Shown in pieces: positions 26,300 to 37,912 of a stretch of DNA of 64,000 bases (position 1 is the first letter of the stretch; every line of letters begins with the position of its first letter). Source of the stretch: Glandiceps talaboti. Lineage: Eukaryota > Hemichordata > Enteropneusta > Spengelidae. Made by a program: the position numbers and the translations under genes. The stretch covers positions 21,599,181-21,663,180 of the forward strand of contig NC_135552.1 in the NCBI RefSeq assembly GCF_964340395.1. Direction: 5' to 3'. The notes beneath the pieces were generated by a model. The model had not been told where the DNA came from. It saw nothing but the letters and a program-made list of their open reading frames with translations, and ran no database searches.

Positions 26300-26960
26300 A
26301 AAAGTGGTATATCTCAATTTTATTGTCAACTAGAATGACAGTAACAGACCATGTGAATTACGTGATAACAATGTTTTTGTTTAGAAGTGACCTAATTCTC
26401 AATTGTCTAAAAGTATGTTCAACAAAGAATTTCAAAAGTCTCATAAACTAATCCGATTATAAAACTCATTTTTCTCTACACCTCTCATACCTCCAATTTT
26501 GCCTGTCATGAATTTCATTCAAGAAGGTTTTTGAAAGGAAATTCCATTTTTGAATTTTTTGTCATATATCTCAATTTTATTTTTGACGTGAGTTACAGAA
26601 ATAGGACATTTGAATTTTGATAACTTTTTGTTCGTTAAAATTGATGGAGTTCATAAAAACAAATTTGTATGTTTCCTGCCCAAATTGCTGAAAGAAAATT
26701 CTATTTTTGAAGAACTTTTTGGCATATCACAATTTTATTTTCGACTAGAAAAACAGAAACAGGCTGTATGAATTGTTTGATATAATTAACACTATATTGT
26801 CTTGAAAAGATCATTCTACAGAAGATATTGCACAATACTTTTCTGCCAGAATTTGAAAGAAAGTTCAACATTTACAATTTTTAGACTAAAATGATAAAAA
26901 TAATCATTATTTATGAATTTTTTGGTATATTTTAGTTTGGAAACCATCACTTTTACACAG
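26300..26960. repeat. Decayed tandem array, left part of a repeat mosaic
   Basis: TATATCTCAATTTTATT-type blocks followed by a GAC..GA..ACAG.AACAG segment occur at about 26308, 26563 and 26722. The spacings are 255 and 158. The extra ~97 bp in the first interval corresponds to the 108-bp segment at 26418-26525, which matches the array at 28.9-29.6 kb in inverted orientation. Confidence 0.75.
26418..26525 (-). repeat. 108-bp inverted-repeat arm (left)
   Basis: The reverse complement of this segment matches 29050-29157 with only two mismatches by eye (A/T inside CAAAWTTGG and A/G inside CTTTTRG). Its landmarks are GAATGAAATTCATGACAGGC, GGTATGAGAGGTGTAGAG, TGAGTTTTATAATCGGATTA and GTTTATGAGACTTTTG. 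Similarity falls away sharply on both sides. Confidence 0.95.
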
Positions 26961-27403
26961 AATTTCATTAATTTAGAGTTTTTTGTCCTACAATGACTTA
27001 AATATAATTAATATTGACAAAGTTTTGCAAACCAAAATCCAACAGCCAAATTCAAAATGTGTATAAAGTGCCAAAAATGCTTTTGGCAACATTCAAACTA
27101 GTATTGGACAAAAAAATCCAACAAAAAATCGAAGACTCAATCAATCTTCTCTGTTTAGAGTTCCATAACTTGTTTTTATGGGAGCATATCAATAATTGGA
27201 ACATCTGTAAGCTGAGAATATATTAGTTTACACAGTTGGATGTCGACCCCCTCCCTAGCACTTTCATATGACATTAGATTAACCCTTTTAACATTTTACG
27301 CCCCTGTCAGCTATTAGTGTCTGTCTTAATGTGAGCTAATGATTTGTTTTTGGCCTCCAAATGACGTAATCTGAGATATTTCGGGTTGTGGCTGAAAATG
27401 ATA

Positions 27404-27538
27404 GAAATAAGTCAATGCAGACTACATTTGTAGTCGATATCTGTAATGCCTATGGTGTGGAAGATTCATCAATTTTTGAAAATAAGTCAATGCAGACTAC
27501 ATTTTGTAGTCAATATACGTAATGCCTATGGTGTGAAA
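27404..27538. repeat. 75-bp tandem duplication with an internal hairpin
   Basis: AATAAGTCAATGCAGACTAC starts at 27406 and 27481, and AATGCCTATGGTGTG ends each copy. Each contains the inverted repeat GACTACA..TGTAGTC with a loop of two (first copy) or three bases (second copy). Confidence 0.93.
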
Positions 27539-28141
27539 AATGTCAACTGATGTGGCTCAAAAGATTGATTTTTGTCTTAAAGTATAAACTGTGAACAGGT
27601 TTACTATAAATTTTTATAGTTTTGCTTCTTTTTTGCTCTAAAATTATATTTTTTTTTAGACTTCAATGAATTCTTTGAGTTTGAAAGCAATTTTGTAATG
27701 CACACATTGCCTTCATGTGGTAAACATCAGAAAATAAACTAAATTTGAGCTTAAGCTGAAGTGGGAATTAAAGGTGTAAAATATTTCCTGCAGTTGTATG
27801 ATCCTCCCTTTGTTTGCTTGTGATTCAATCTGAAATCTCAGCTGTGTTAATAAGAACTTTGATGACTTTACATGAGTGAGACAATAATAACAGTATGTTT
27901 GATATACAACAGGGTAATAGATAATGCATTCTGAACAAAGAAAAGTTGGTATTTTTCATCAACCTTCCGGCATTACATAAAGACGTGATAGCTTTTTATT
28001 CTGTTCAATACATGTTTACAATTTCATTTGAACATTCAAACTCAAAGTTGAAGAAGCTTTTAAGGGAACGATGATAAATTTACAAAAATGCAATATTTTT
28101 CATAAACGGTTATTGTTTTATTTATTCACAATGATATATGA
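27539..28141. other. Unassigned AT-rich stretch
   Basis: No gene. The last part probably contains further decayed units of the array that becomes visible at 28142. Confidence 0.45.
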
Positions 28142-28650
28142 GTGTTGTTCATTATTGCCTGGACATTGGACTTACGATCATCTCTTTAATGTCCGTGATA
28201 CGATGGATCGATATTTTTCTTCAGAAATTATCGTTTTTTTGTTATGAACTCATAATAAATAAGTGTTGGTTGTTATTGTCTGTACATTGATATGAAGTGA
28301 TTTAAAAAAAAATAAAATTGAAAGTCATTGACTTATAATAATAGAAATGTTGGTCATTATTGTCTGTACACTGAATATACAATAATGTAACTTTTTCCTT
28401 GTTTGTTTCATAATATGGGATTAGAAGTACGTGTTACATGGTTGTTTGTACTTTGATGACGCAGTGATCAGAATGATGTTTTTGAAAAAATTGTCATCAA
28501 TTTTTCATTGATTCCAGTGATATAGGGGTGTCGGTCGTTACTGTATGTTGCAGGTACTATGAAGCAATTATTTTCTTCAAATTTTTCATTTACTTGACAC
28601 AATATACAAGCGTTGGTCGTTATTGTTAGTGTGTTGAATGTCTGCCATGC
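28142..28650. repeat. Decayed ~84-100-bp tandem array, 6 copies
   Basis: The phrase GTGTTGGTCRTTATTGTCTG, followed by TACATTGA, recurs in diverged form at about 28142, 28263, 28347, 28431, 28528 and 28610. Each is preceded by a (T)CATAAT.AT-type segment. The first two copies are closest to one another. Confidence 0.75.
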
Positions 28651-28862
28651 TGGTCTCTCCATTTAATGCTTAATCCAGGAGATGAGTTGAATAGACTCAT
28701 TCATAAAGGTGATTGATTCATCATATTTCTATCTCCTATGTATAGTGAAATATGAGTACCGTTTTCACAACCTATTCATGGATTCATCAACGTGAGTGAT
28801 ACCTTCTAAATGTTGCCATTCATAGTATTTCACTGTACGCATTTCCTAAGGATATTTCCATC

Positions 28863-29600
28863 ACAAAATATGACAGGGAAAATTAGAAATTGGAGAGGTG
28901 TCCAGAAAAATGAGTTTGTTAAATCTGACTGAATTTTTCAGACTTTTTGTTGAATGAGATTTATGACAAGCAAGATTGGAAGTGTGAAAGGTGTAGAGAA
29001 ATATGAGCTTTATAATTGGAGTAGTTTTTTAAAAGGCTTTTCATCCTTTTTCTTGAATGAAATTCATGACAGGCAAATTTGGAGGTATGAGAGGTGTAGA
29101 GAAAAATGAGTTTTATAATCGGATTAGTTTATGAGACTTTTGGAATTCTTTGTTGAATTGAATTCATGACAAGCAAAATTAGAAGTGCTGGTATGAGAAT
29201 TGTGAAAAAAGTGACCTCAAAGTAGTTTTTGAGTTTTCTGTAAAATGAAATTCATGACAATGACATTGGGAGTCTAAGAAGTGTAAAGAGAAATGGGCTT
29301 CATAAATCAAAGTATTTTTGAGATTTTCCCTGAATGAATTTTGTGACAAATGATATTGGTAGTACTGATATGAGAAGTGGAAAGGAAAATGAGCTTTAGA
29401 AATTGAAGTAGTTTTTTAGATGTTTGCTGAATGAAATTCGTGTCACATATTGTGTGCCTAGAAGTTCAATGGCCTCTTTGGCATTCATTGTTGAATTGTA
29501 ATCGATGAGAGATGACTAAAAGTGTCTGGGAGACGTGGTGAGAAGATGCTGTAAATTTAAGACTCTTTATAGAGTTATGTTGAATGAGATTTTGATGTTA
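28863..29600. repeat. Decayed ~90-103-bp tandem array, about 8 copies
   Basis: The anchor GAATGAAATTCATGACA, followed by AGCAAAATTGGAAGT..GA.AGGTGTAGAGAAATGAGCTTT, recurs at 28952, 29055, 29155, 29243, 29332, 29429, 29493 and 29582, with an eighth partial unit before 28952. Neighbouring units are only moderately similar. The unit at 29050-29157 is nearly identical to an inverted copy at 26.4 kb. Confidence 0.85.
29050..29157 (+). repeat. 108-bp inverted-repeat arm (right)
   Basis: Partner of 26418-26525 with about 98% identity over 108 bp, although adjacent units of its own array are much less similar to it. This implies a recent copying or conversion event between the two places. Confidence 0.95.
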
Positions 29601-29699
29601 TGAACTTCAGTTCATTGACTGCTATGTCATCTAGACATTTTTGTAATCAGTAACACGTGTGGAATTGCCTCCATTAGAGGTATAGAAAAAAAATTCTGT

Positions 29700-30170
29700 G
29701 TAAGCCAAGGGCTTTTGAATTTTTGTAAATTCCTTGAAGGAGAAGTCCTTCCATACAAGCTTGTCAATCATTCAGCTGGGGGGACTTTAATCAATATGTA
29801 TATATCTTACCTTGACATTTGATTCAATGAATTAAAGTAATGAAAAAAAATGTGACTATATCTTCCAAATTTCGAAAGGTTTAGAGGTTTTATTTGAAAC
29901 AGTTGCGTGAAATAGACTGAAGTCTTTTGAACTTTGTGAATTCTTTAATTTCCATATCTTGATATTTGATCAAGATAAATCACATAAAAGACCATACAAA
30001 AGTGGGGGAAATCTGAACGTTTTTTTTTAAAAACTTTTTTTTGTTTGAAATATAAAAAATGTTGTTGATGAAAACCCAAAGGCCTGTGAATGTTTGTACA
30101 TTCCATTATTGGTCCATACCTTAAAATGTGATCAAGGGAAGTATGAAATAGTTAAAATCTAAAGAAATGT
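29700..30170. repeat. Decayed ~160-210-bp repeat, 3 copies
   Basis: GCTTTTGAATTTTTGTAAATTCC at 29711, GTCTTTTGAACTTTGTGAATTC at 29922 and GCCTGTGAATGTTTGTACATTCC at 30084 begin three units. Each later contains an ATTTGATCAA- or ATGTGATCAA-like block and a GAAATAGTT- or GAAACAGTT-like block. Confidence 0.65.
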
Positions 30171-30434
30171 TCATATTTTTTGTTTGGAATATTTGTTTGA
30201 AAGTTTACTACCAAACTAGAGTGACTATAGAGTTTTCTTCCCATCTCACACAACATTTTTGTTACAATTACATAAAAAAAAACAGACAGTGATAGCGTGC
30301 AATCAATTCCAAATAAAGTATAACATTTTATCTCACTGTGAACACAAATCAACATTATTGCCAGATGAAACCTGGAAGATTCAAATACAAAACTGTTAAT
30401 TTGTGTTCACAGTGCAATAAAATAGAACATTTCA

Positions 30435-30454
30435 TGTGTGTGTGTGTGTGTGTG
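30435..30454. repeat. (TG)10 microsatellite
   Basis: Uninterrupted TG dinucleotide repeat. Confidence 0.97.
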
Positions 30455-30948
30455 CTGTCAGTGCCTGTGTTTTGTTTGTATGTATGTGTAATTTGTAACA
30501 AAAAATGTTGTTCGATATGTAAAAAACATTGTGACTCCTATTAAATTGAAACTCTAAAGTCTTTCTGGTTTGGTAGTTCATCCTCAGAGAGAAAATGAAA
30601 ATCACTGACAGATGTCTACAGGAGCATTGAGCTTCAAAATATTTTGATGAATTCGAATTTTGTGCAGTCACTGAAGTTCATTCACCACTTAGCGTTCAAT
30701 AATTTAAGTAATGGATAGATCGATCGATGAGTTGCATGCAGTCTGCCCTAGACAAGTCTGAACACCAAGACCTTGCTATGCATATCTCAACACATACCAG
30801 ACGTAATGAATATTTCATCACATTAGTGGAGCCATTTGGTGCCACCAGGAATCTATAGCTATTGATATATAGTAAGAACATTGTGAAAAACACATTGTAA
30901 TTTAGGTGTAAACATTTACTGAACATTCCCTTGTTACAAGCCTTATTC

Positions 30949-31395
30949 GTCATGTATTGATATTTCTTCCTACATTTCTGAGATGATAAACTTTGCATGC
31001 CAGACAAAAAGCTATACTGCAAACAATGAAAGATTGTGAATACCCACTGAGATGCAGTTTTGAGTTCAAAATGGCTTGAGTCTCTGACAAAAATAGTAGT
31101 TTGCACCTGAGCAGGCTTATCAAGAACTGAATTAATATTTTAAACTGATACTAGTGTTAAGTTACAGTTTTACATTCAGTTTCATGATAATTTACATTTT
31201 TTTATATCTATAACTGTCATGTGTTGATAATTTTCTTCTGGCATTTCTGAAATAAGGAACTTTGCATATGAGACAAATACTATGCTGCAAAAAATGAAAT
31301 AATAGATTACACTTTTAAATTAAAACTGTTTTACATTCAATTTACATGTAACATCACGATAAATTATAGTTTACAGGCATATAATCTGTCATTTG
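30949..31395. repeat. Dispersed local duplication, 2-3 copies
   Basis: GTCATGTATTGATA.TTTCTTC to CTGCAAACAATGAAA (30949-31031) matches GTCATGTGTTGATA to CTGCAAAAAATGAAA (31216-31300), including ATTTCTGA.AT, AACTTTGCAT and AGACAAA. A third start, GTCATTTGTTGA, lies at 31388 where the next tandem array begins. Confidence 0.8.
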
Positions 31396-31409
31396 TTGAG
31401 TCCATGGCC

Positions 31410-31652
31410 AGACTTATTTCTGTACACTTATATTGATTACTACTATCAGCAAGTTAAAGAAAAAGTCCAGTCAGACTTATTTCTACCTTTTACACTTGTA
31501 TTGATTACTACTATCAGCAAGTTAAAGAAAAAGTCCAGTCAGACATATTTCTACCTTTTACACTTGTATTGATTACTTCTATCAACTTAAAGGAAGAGTC
31601 CAGTCAGACATATTTCTACATTTTGTACACTTGTATTGATTATTATCAGCTC
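31410..31652. repeat. 63-68-bp tandem repeat, 4 copies
   Basis: Copies start with AGAC.TATTTCT at 31410, 31473, 31541 and 31606. Each contains ACTTGTATTGATTACT, ATCAGCAAGTTAAAG and GTCCAGTC. The last copy is cut short, and the sequence after it (to about 31787) stays open for 45 codons in one frame, probably by chance. Confidence 0.95.
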
Positions 31653-31982
31653 ACAACTTTGGATGATAAAATACCACCTTTACAACTTACTCAAATTTTA
31701 AATCTTTTCAAAGAAGTCCTACAGCACTTGACATGTGTTTCACCATTTCGGGGATTTCCTGCAAGGGTTTATGGGAAAACTTTATGATGACATCATTGTT
31801 ACTCTAACTTCTTTGTCTTGTCAAAAACAAAGAGAGTCTGACTTGGATTGATTGAGTAATTAAGTTACTGAGGTCATATGCTATCACCCAAAGTCGAAAA
31901 TTGATAGCGGCTAAATTTTCCAATGTTTTATTTTTTATTACTGTCTGACTGATTCATCATTTTGAAGGTCAAAGCCATGAAT

Positions 31983-32037
31983 CCTTGTTATCCCTAGCAA
32001 CATTCTCAAATCATGGATGTTGCTAGGGATAACAAGG
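31983..32037. repeat. Perfect 21-bp-stem hairpin, 13-nt loop
   Basis: Left arm 31983-32003 begins CCTTGTTATCCCTAG. Right arm 32017-32037 is its exact reverse complement, ending GGGATAACAAGG. The loop is 32004-32016. The stem contains GTTGCTAGG, a word that recurs in dispersed repeats of this window. The pairing does not extend beyond the arms, so this is a 55-nt foldback, shorter than usual microRNA precursors. It may be a remnant of a foldback element. Confidence 0.95.
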
Positions 32038-33138
32038 TGATCAGAAACAAATTTGAAGTCTTCTCTGTCAAAACAAAACATTTCTCTTGTAAACCCACTT
32101 AATGTAGAATGCACCCTAGAGACAAATTTGACTAATAATCAAAGTTTTTGAAATTTCTCCAAATTTTAGCTTTATATGAAAGTTTGATTCTGGTTCTTTT
32201 GAAGGAATAAAAGAAATTTGGGAGTCCACCATCTTGTTTTCAAGCAAATCAACTATCTTTTATTTTCCTATAGAGTTTAACACAGTATTTGATCACCATC
32301 TTGGATTCTAAAGTGATACAATTTTTAATATGTAACAGTCTTTGGTGGCCATATTGGATTCTAAAATGGCTTAATTTGGATTTTGACCTCTATTTACAAA
32401 AAGTGCACGGTGCCCCATGATTTTTTTCCCCTTGATTTTAACTGAGAATGGGTTAAAGCTTTCTTAAACAAAGTAACGGCAAAAGTTTAAAACAGTTTAT
32501 TCCCAAAGCATTTTTCATATTTTCAAAAACTACAGATATGTGCAATAAATTTGATTAATTGTTCATGCATACTCTCGGTTTTAATCAAGGAGATATGTCA
32601 TGTTCCCTTGTTTGTAGTTTTGCAGTGAAATTAAAACTAAGAATTGATGAATAATTAATGCTTTCTAGGCTACATTATTTATTTTGAAATGAATAAACAA
32701 TTATTTTTGACAAAAAATTACTCTGAGATAAAATGGCAAGAAAAAGACTTATTTCGCTGAAATTCTTTGAAATATTTTCATAGAGAAATTCTTATTTTTA
32801 TTAGACAAGAACTAAAATAATTTTTCTTTGGATTAGAAAAATACTGCAATATAAACAAGAAATAAAAAAGACATTTGGGGCTGAATTTCTTTGAATTATT
32901 TACGTAGAAATTACTGAGTAATTGGAAGAGACAAAATACATAGGTTTATTGTCTGACCAATCAAACCAATCTACGCGTACACTCCCTACAGAGTTTTTAG
33001 AAATTCAACGGAAAGATATTTGAAATGAATTACTCTAATTCTTGCAGCTTTTATTTTCTCCAGAGAAAGAGTTCAACTTGGTTCATGTCATTTGTATAAA
33101 TAATTCCAATGTTTTCTTTTTTTCCCTTTGTTATCCAG
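32038..33138. other. Unassigned stretch with CCATNTTG motifs
   Basis: CACCATCTTG..TTC, CACCATCTTGGATTC and GCCATATTGGATTC occur at about 32228, 32295 and 32348. The word CCATNTTG matches the YY1 core, but function is not shown. Otherwise AT-rich and featureless, ending in a long pyrimidine tract at 33110-33136. Confidence 0.45.
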
Positions 33139-33322
33139 AAGAGAATTTAAGATTAAATGGATGAAATCTGAAACCAGATCTCGGAAAATAGGCCATAAGG
33201 GAGATGACAATGGGATGTCTGAATCATTTAGACTCAGGAGAGTGGGGTTTTTTAAAGTTTTTTTTCCTGTTTCACTGCTGCTTTCCTTTACAAACTTGTT
33301 TATTGAAGAAAATGAATGTTAA
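33139..33322 (+). CDS. Candidate terminal exon, unknown protein
   Basis: TTTTTCCCTTTGTTATCCAG ending at 33138 is a good acceptor. After one leading base the frame is open for 60 codons to a TAA at about 33320. It starts R-E-F-K-I-K-W-M-K-S-E-T and is strongly charged for about 36 residues, then hydrophobic. The incoming phase fits the outgoing phase of the candidate exon at 22761. No good internal donor, domain or poly(A) signal pair was found. Chance is a real alternative. Confidence 0.17.
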
Positions 33323-35562
33323 ATTTTACTTTTATTACTAATTTGAAAAATTATGAAAGAGGAAAGTTTTTACCTTTACAAGTACTAACACTGGTAACAC
33401 TTATTTTGAGTTTTCCATGATACAGATCTTTAAAAAAATGGCAAAAAAATTAAATTTTTAACAATATACTGGAATCACTAATGAGGGATAATATTGTCAC
33501 AAACACCAATGAACAAATTCCAAAACTGCGTTTATCTCGGAATATGTCAAAGTGTGAAAATTACACTACAATGTTATTATTACAGTTGACATAATATTTG
33601 TTACACACAAAAGGAGTCAAAAAGTCAAAACCTTCCATTCTTCATCACTTAAAAACCACATTGTGAACACAATAAATCATCAAATCCGTCGGAGTTGAAA
33701 GACATGACTTAATTTATTGTTTTTGACAAATTGTTTTCAGCTTGCCAATTGTAGAGAGCTCAGAATTTATGTGTTGTAAAATCCTATAGTCTCATTTCAA
33801 TCAAACGACACAGTAGACTAATTAGGCAAATAACAACGTAACAATAAACTGTCAAATGCGCTTTGTTCAATAATACGACACCGCAGCATCGACAATTCAA
33901 AGAAAAGTGTACATTATGAGAGCAAAAATTTGGGCTTCTCTCCCCTAACATTAGTAGAGATCTCACTGATTTGTAATTACGTCGAAAGTGGCCACTAAAA
34001 TCTGTGTTACTGATTAGTTGTATTGTTGAAACTGGTAGTTCCTGGAGCTCATGCTGTTTTTTTCAAAGTTTCGTTTTTTACCACATAATTGTTCTGTAAA
34101 AAGATTTTAACCAAATTTATGGCGTAGAGAAGACAAGAGACATGAAATTGTAGTGGATTTAAATCATTAGTATGAGGAAATTATAGTGTTTTGTAGTAAT
34201 TTGTCAGAAAATCACTTCTTTTGTTCAACTTCGGAACCAAAATTTGTAAGTCACAGCAAGCAGTGAATGCTTCATGATGTTGCCCATGGTTTTAGAACTA
34301 TTGTATTACAATAGCAGAAATGGGGTAAAAAATTTATAGTTTTGATAATTTTTGACCGAGATGTGTAGAATATAAGTTTGTTAGTTTTTAACATTTTTCT
34401 TCCCTGAAGAAAAAACAACATCCAGTCTGTAAGAGGATAATCATGTGCCCTTTGACCACAAACTTTCATTGCAATTACATTGCCAAACAATATGTAAAAG
34501 CTTTGGTGTTCGACATAACTTTATGAATCATAGACGCAGCAACATTTTATTATTACAGTAAAGACGTATAGACATGAAAAGATTTTACAAAAGGGACAAG
34601 AGTTGTACAAACTTTGAACTTAGAGAGAGATATTTAGCTTATGTCGTACACAGACAAAGTACATCTAGCAGCACTGTTTGCATTCATGGTACAAAACTTT
34701 GATGCTGTCTTTGTCAAAAAACGATGAAGCTTAAACTTTTAATTTCAAAATTCTATTGGAGTCAGTTCCTACACTCCAGGTATTTTGCTCTTTGATATAA
34801 ATGATTAATTCAGTACACACATGCTACAAAATTGAAAAATGGATATTATCAAAGTCTGTCTAAAAAAAAAAGTAATCTGCGCTAAATCACTTTGAAGTAT
34901 TCCTCATATTGGAACCCATGCCATGATTTGTATGCCATCATATTACTGAGACTTCTCATAAAATCTGTGCAATTACGATGAATGATTCACACCTCAATAT
35001 CGTCTGCTCTCTCTCAATGTCACACAAATCTCAATCAAAGTTTCCGTGCTGCCAAGTACATTTGGTATGTTTTCCTTTCTAATAAAAAAGGACAAAGACA
35101 GGAAACCCAATTTCAATTATGGCATGCTGTGAGTTTTCGCATCCAAACTTTTAAGTGGTGTGTACATGTACCTGGGGATGACCGAGAGTGTGTACATATA
35201 CATCTGGGAGGTACTGTTTACTTTGAATCCATTGTATTATGTTTTTAGTAGAGAAATATTTTGACATAAAATGTCTCCATAAGTGTGAACATCATTCATA
35301 GATATGCCACGTGCTAGAAATGTTTTTGTATTCAAAATGGAAATATATGACATACATGACTGGCTTATTTTCTGGCATCATACAAGTCTGGTCAAGAGCG
35401 TATTTTGCACTGATGCATTGTGAAGGGCATTTACTGATTAGTCATGATATGTTTCTGCAGTTTTTCAATAACACAACATTGTGTCTGTATAGGTATAACC
35501 ATCACTTCTGTGATTAGATAGAAATCACAATACTGTTGATATATCATCAATTCTGTACTTCG
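33323..35562. other. Unassigned AT-rich stretch
   Basis: No gene was recognised. An 88-codon plus frame (34982-35248) and several shorter ones are at chance length. Degenerate copies of the following minisatellite begin to appear from about 35510. Confidence 0.45.
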
Positions 35563-36660
35563 ATCTACATCATAATAATGTGTGTCTATGCCATCAGTTC
35601 TGTATTTAATACATAACAATAATGTGTGTATGTGTCATCAGTTCTGTAGTTCCACATCACAATAATGTGTGTATGTGTCATCAGTTCTGTAGTTCCACAT
35701 CACAATAATGTGTGTATGTGTCTTCAGTTCTGTAGTTCCACATCACAATAATGTGTGTATGTGTCATCAGTTATGTAGTTCCACGTCACAATAATGTGTG
35801 TATGTGTCATGTAGTTCCACATCACAATAATGTGTGTATGTGTCATCAGTTCTGTAGTTCCACACCATATTAATGTACTGTGTATGTGTCATCAGTTCTG
35901 TAGTTCCACATCACAATAATGTGTGTATGTGTCATGTAGTTCCACGTCACAATAATGTGTGTATGTGTCATGTAGTTCCACATCACAATAATGTGTGTAT
36001 GTGTCTTCAGTTCTGTAGTTCCACATCACAATAATGTGTGTATGTGTCATCAGTTCTGTAGTTCCACATCACAATAGTGTACTGTGTCTGTGTCATCAGT
36101 TCTGTAGTTCCACATCACAATAGTGTACTGTGTCTGTGTCATCAGTTCTGTAGTTCCACATCACAATAGTGTACTGTGTCTGTGTCATCAGTTCTGTAGT
36201 TCCACATCACAATAATGTACTGTGTATGTGTCTTCAGTTCTGTAGTTCCACATCACAATAATGTGTATGTGTCTTCAGTTCTGTAGGTCCACATCACAAT
36301 AGTGTACTGTGTCTGTGTCATCAGTTCTGTAGTTCCACATCACAATAATGTGTATGTGTCTTCAGTTCTGTAGGTCCACATCACAATAGTGTACTGTGTC
36401 TGTGTCATCAGTTCTGTAGTTCCACATCACAATAATGTGTGTATGTGTCTTCAGTTCTGTAGGTCCACATCACAATAATGTGTGTATGTGTCTTCAGTTC
36501 TGTAGGTCCACATCACAATAGTGTACTGTGTCTGTGTCATCAGTTCTGTAGTTCTACATCACATCACAATGACGTGTGTCTGTGTCATCAGTTTTCCTGT
36601 ACTACATCACAATAACATCTGTCTATGTCATTACTTTTGTGGTTCTAACATCACAATAAT
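35563..36660. repeat. 43-bp minisatellite, about 25 copies
   Basis: The unit reads CACATCACAATAATGTGTG, then TATGTGTCATCAGTTCTGTAGTTC in two parts (43 bp). Variants are a 46-bp form with AGTGTACTGTGTCTGTG, a 41-bp form with TCTTCAG and TAGGTC, and shortened units lacking CAGTTCTG. Both ends are degenerate and the centre is homogeneous, which is the usual signature of unequal exchange. At 36249-36422 the 41- and 46-bp forms alternate as an 87-bp dimer. Confidence 0.97.
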
Positions 36661-37139
36661 CAAAGGTACTGCAGGATTGAACTGTTTACAATAAGTTTGT
36701 TGTAGTTTGCAACTGTCAGAAATTAACCAAACATAGCAAAAAGTTACAGATAGTGGGCTTTCAAAATATGATAAATACAGAATATCTCTTTTGTTGATGT
36801 ATGATGTCAAGAATTCACCATATTGTACACTATGCTGTATGACTCAACATTCTCCTCTCAGTTTTACTGAAATCAAAGTTAATTACAGTGTCATCATGAT
36901 TTGTCATCGACATCGTATTCATGGTAACATTTTTCATGCCAGAATTCATATTAATTTGTACATTTATGGATACTAAAGGTTCTTAACCCAAGACTATAAA
37001 TCTTAAAAGTGCTACAATAAAATTGTTCCTGTCATATTACCGTGGAAACGGTTTTCAATATGATGATAAATGACCGTCAGTAATATGTAACCAGCAGATC
37101 TAGCAACTTAAGTTTTGTTATGTGTGTAATGTACATTTT
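36661..37139. other. Unassigned stretch
   Basis: No feature that I can support. A 61-codon plus frame (36791-36976) is at chance length. Confidence 0.45.
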
Positions 37140-37670
37140 CACAATGATATTAATATTAATTTCAAAATTTCAAAAGATTTATTAGAAATTGTTACCATTG
37201 AAATTTTGGAGTAAAATTAAAAATTAGATTAAGAAATCAACATACTCATGAAAACATCCACATTTCAAAACAAAATATGAATGAGAATTTTTTAATCTTA
37301 TCTTAATAATAAAGAAAGAACGTTCAATTAAAAATAAATTATTGAGAAATCATGAAATTCTTTAGAACATTTAAAAAAATTAATAACAAAAATATTTAAT
37401 GTAAAATTTAATAGTTTGGCACTAATATGATACTTTATGGATTTGTTTGAAAGTTATGATTGTTATTTTGACAATTTTTATTCTGCTTTTATTAAAAATT
37501 GTTTTTGAAAATATTTTTATATTTTTATGTATTTTAATTTATTTCTAATAAATTAGTAAAAGTAATTTATTTTGATCCCTAGAAAGTTAGTGGTTGGAAG
37601 CGATATTTATTTTTCACATTCTTTTTTCTTTTAATTCTTAGACTGCAGGATTCATTAGATAATTATATCT
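37140..37670. other. Extremely AT-rich segment
   Basis: A and T clearly dominate here more than in the rest of the window, with repeated TTTAATAATAA- and AAAATTA-like words. It holds no gene. It could be a matrix-attachment-like or easily melted segment, but that is inference from composition only. Confidence 0.75.
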
Positions 37671-37862
37671 GCTAAAGGTGTCATTCTCTGTTCTGAGAAA
37701 AGAATCATTTAAATTTATGTTATTTTCATCCTGTTTAATGATGAAATGTTTTTGGACTGTTTTGTTTTCATCTCTAAATGTTTCTGCTGTTATGTTAAGT
37801 TTGTTTAGCTTTACTTTCTTTCCCTTGTTTGACTTTGTAATTGTTCTTTCTTTTTGGTTATG

Positions 37863-37867
<5 letters not shown>

Positions 37868-37902
<35 letters not shown>

Positions 37903-37912
37903 AAAAAAAAAA
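37868..37912. repeat. Poly(A)31 plus poly(A)12
   Basis: Runs at 37868-37898 and 37901-37912, separated by GT. The upstream 200 bp is T-rich and open in one frame (37678-37863). It could be the tail of a retroposed sequence, but I cannot see a source gene or flanking duplication. Confidence 0.95.

Noticed and set aside
30696-31106. 136-codon minus frame
   Set aside because: Runs through a segment that is part of a local duplication. No domain, no splice context, and length near the chance maximum.
37418-37440. miR-96-like word TTTGGCACTA
   Set aside because: Only ten matching bases and no foldback around it.
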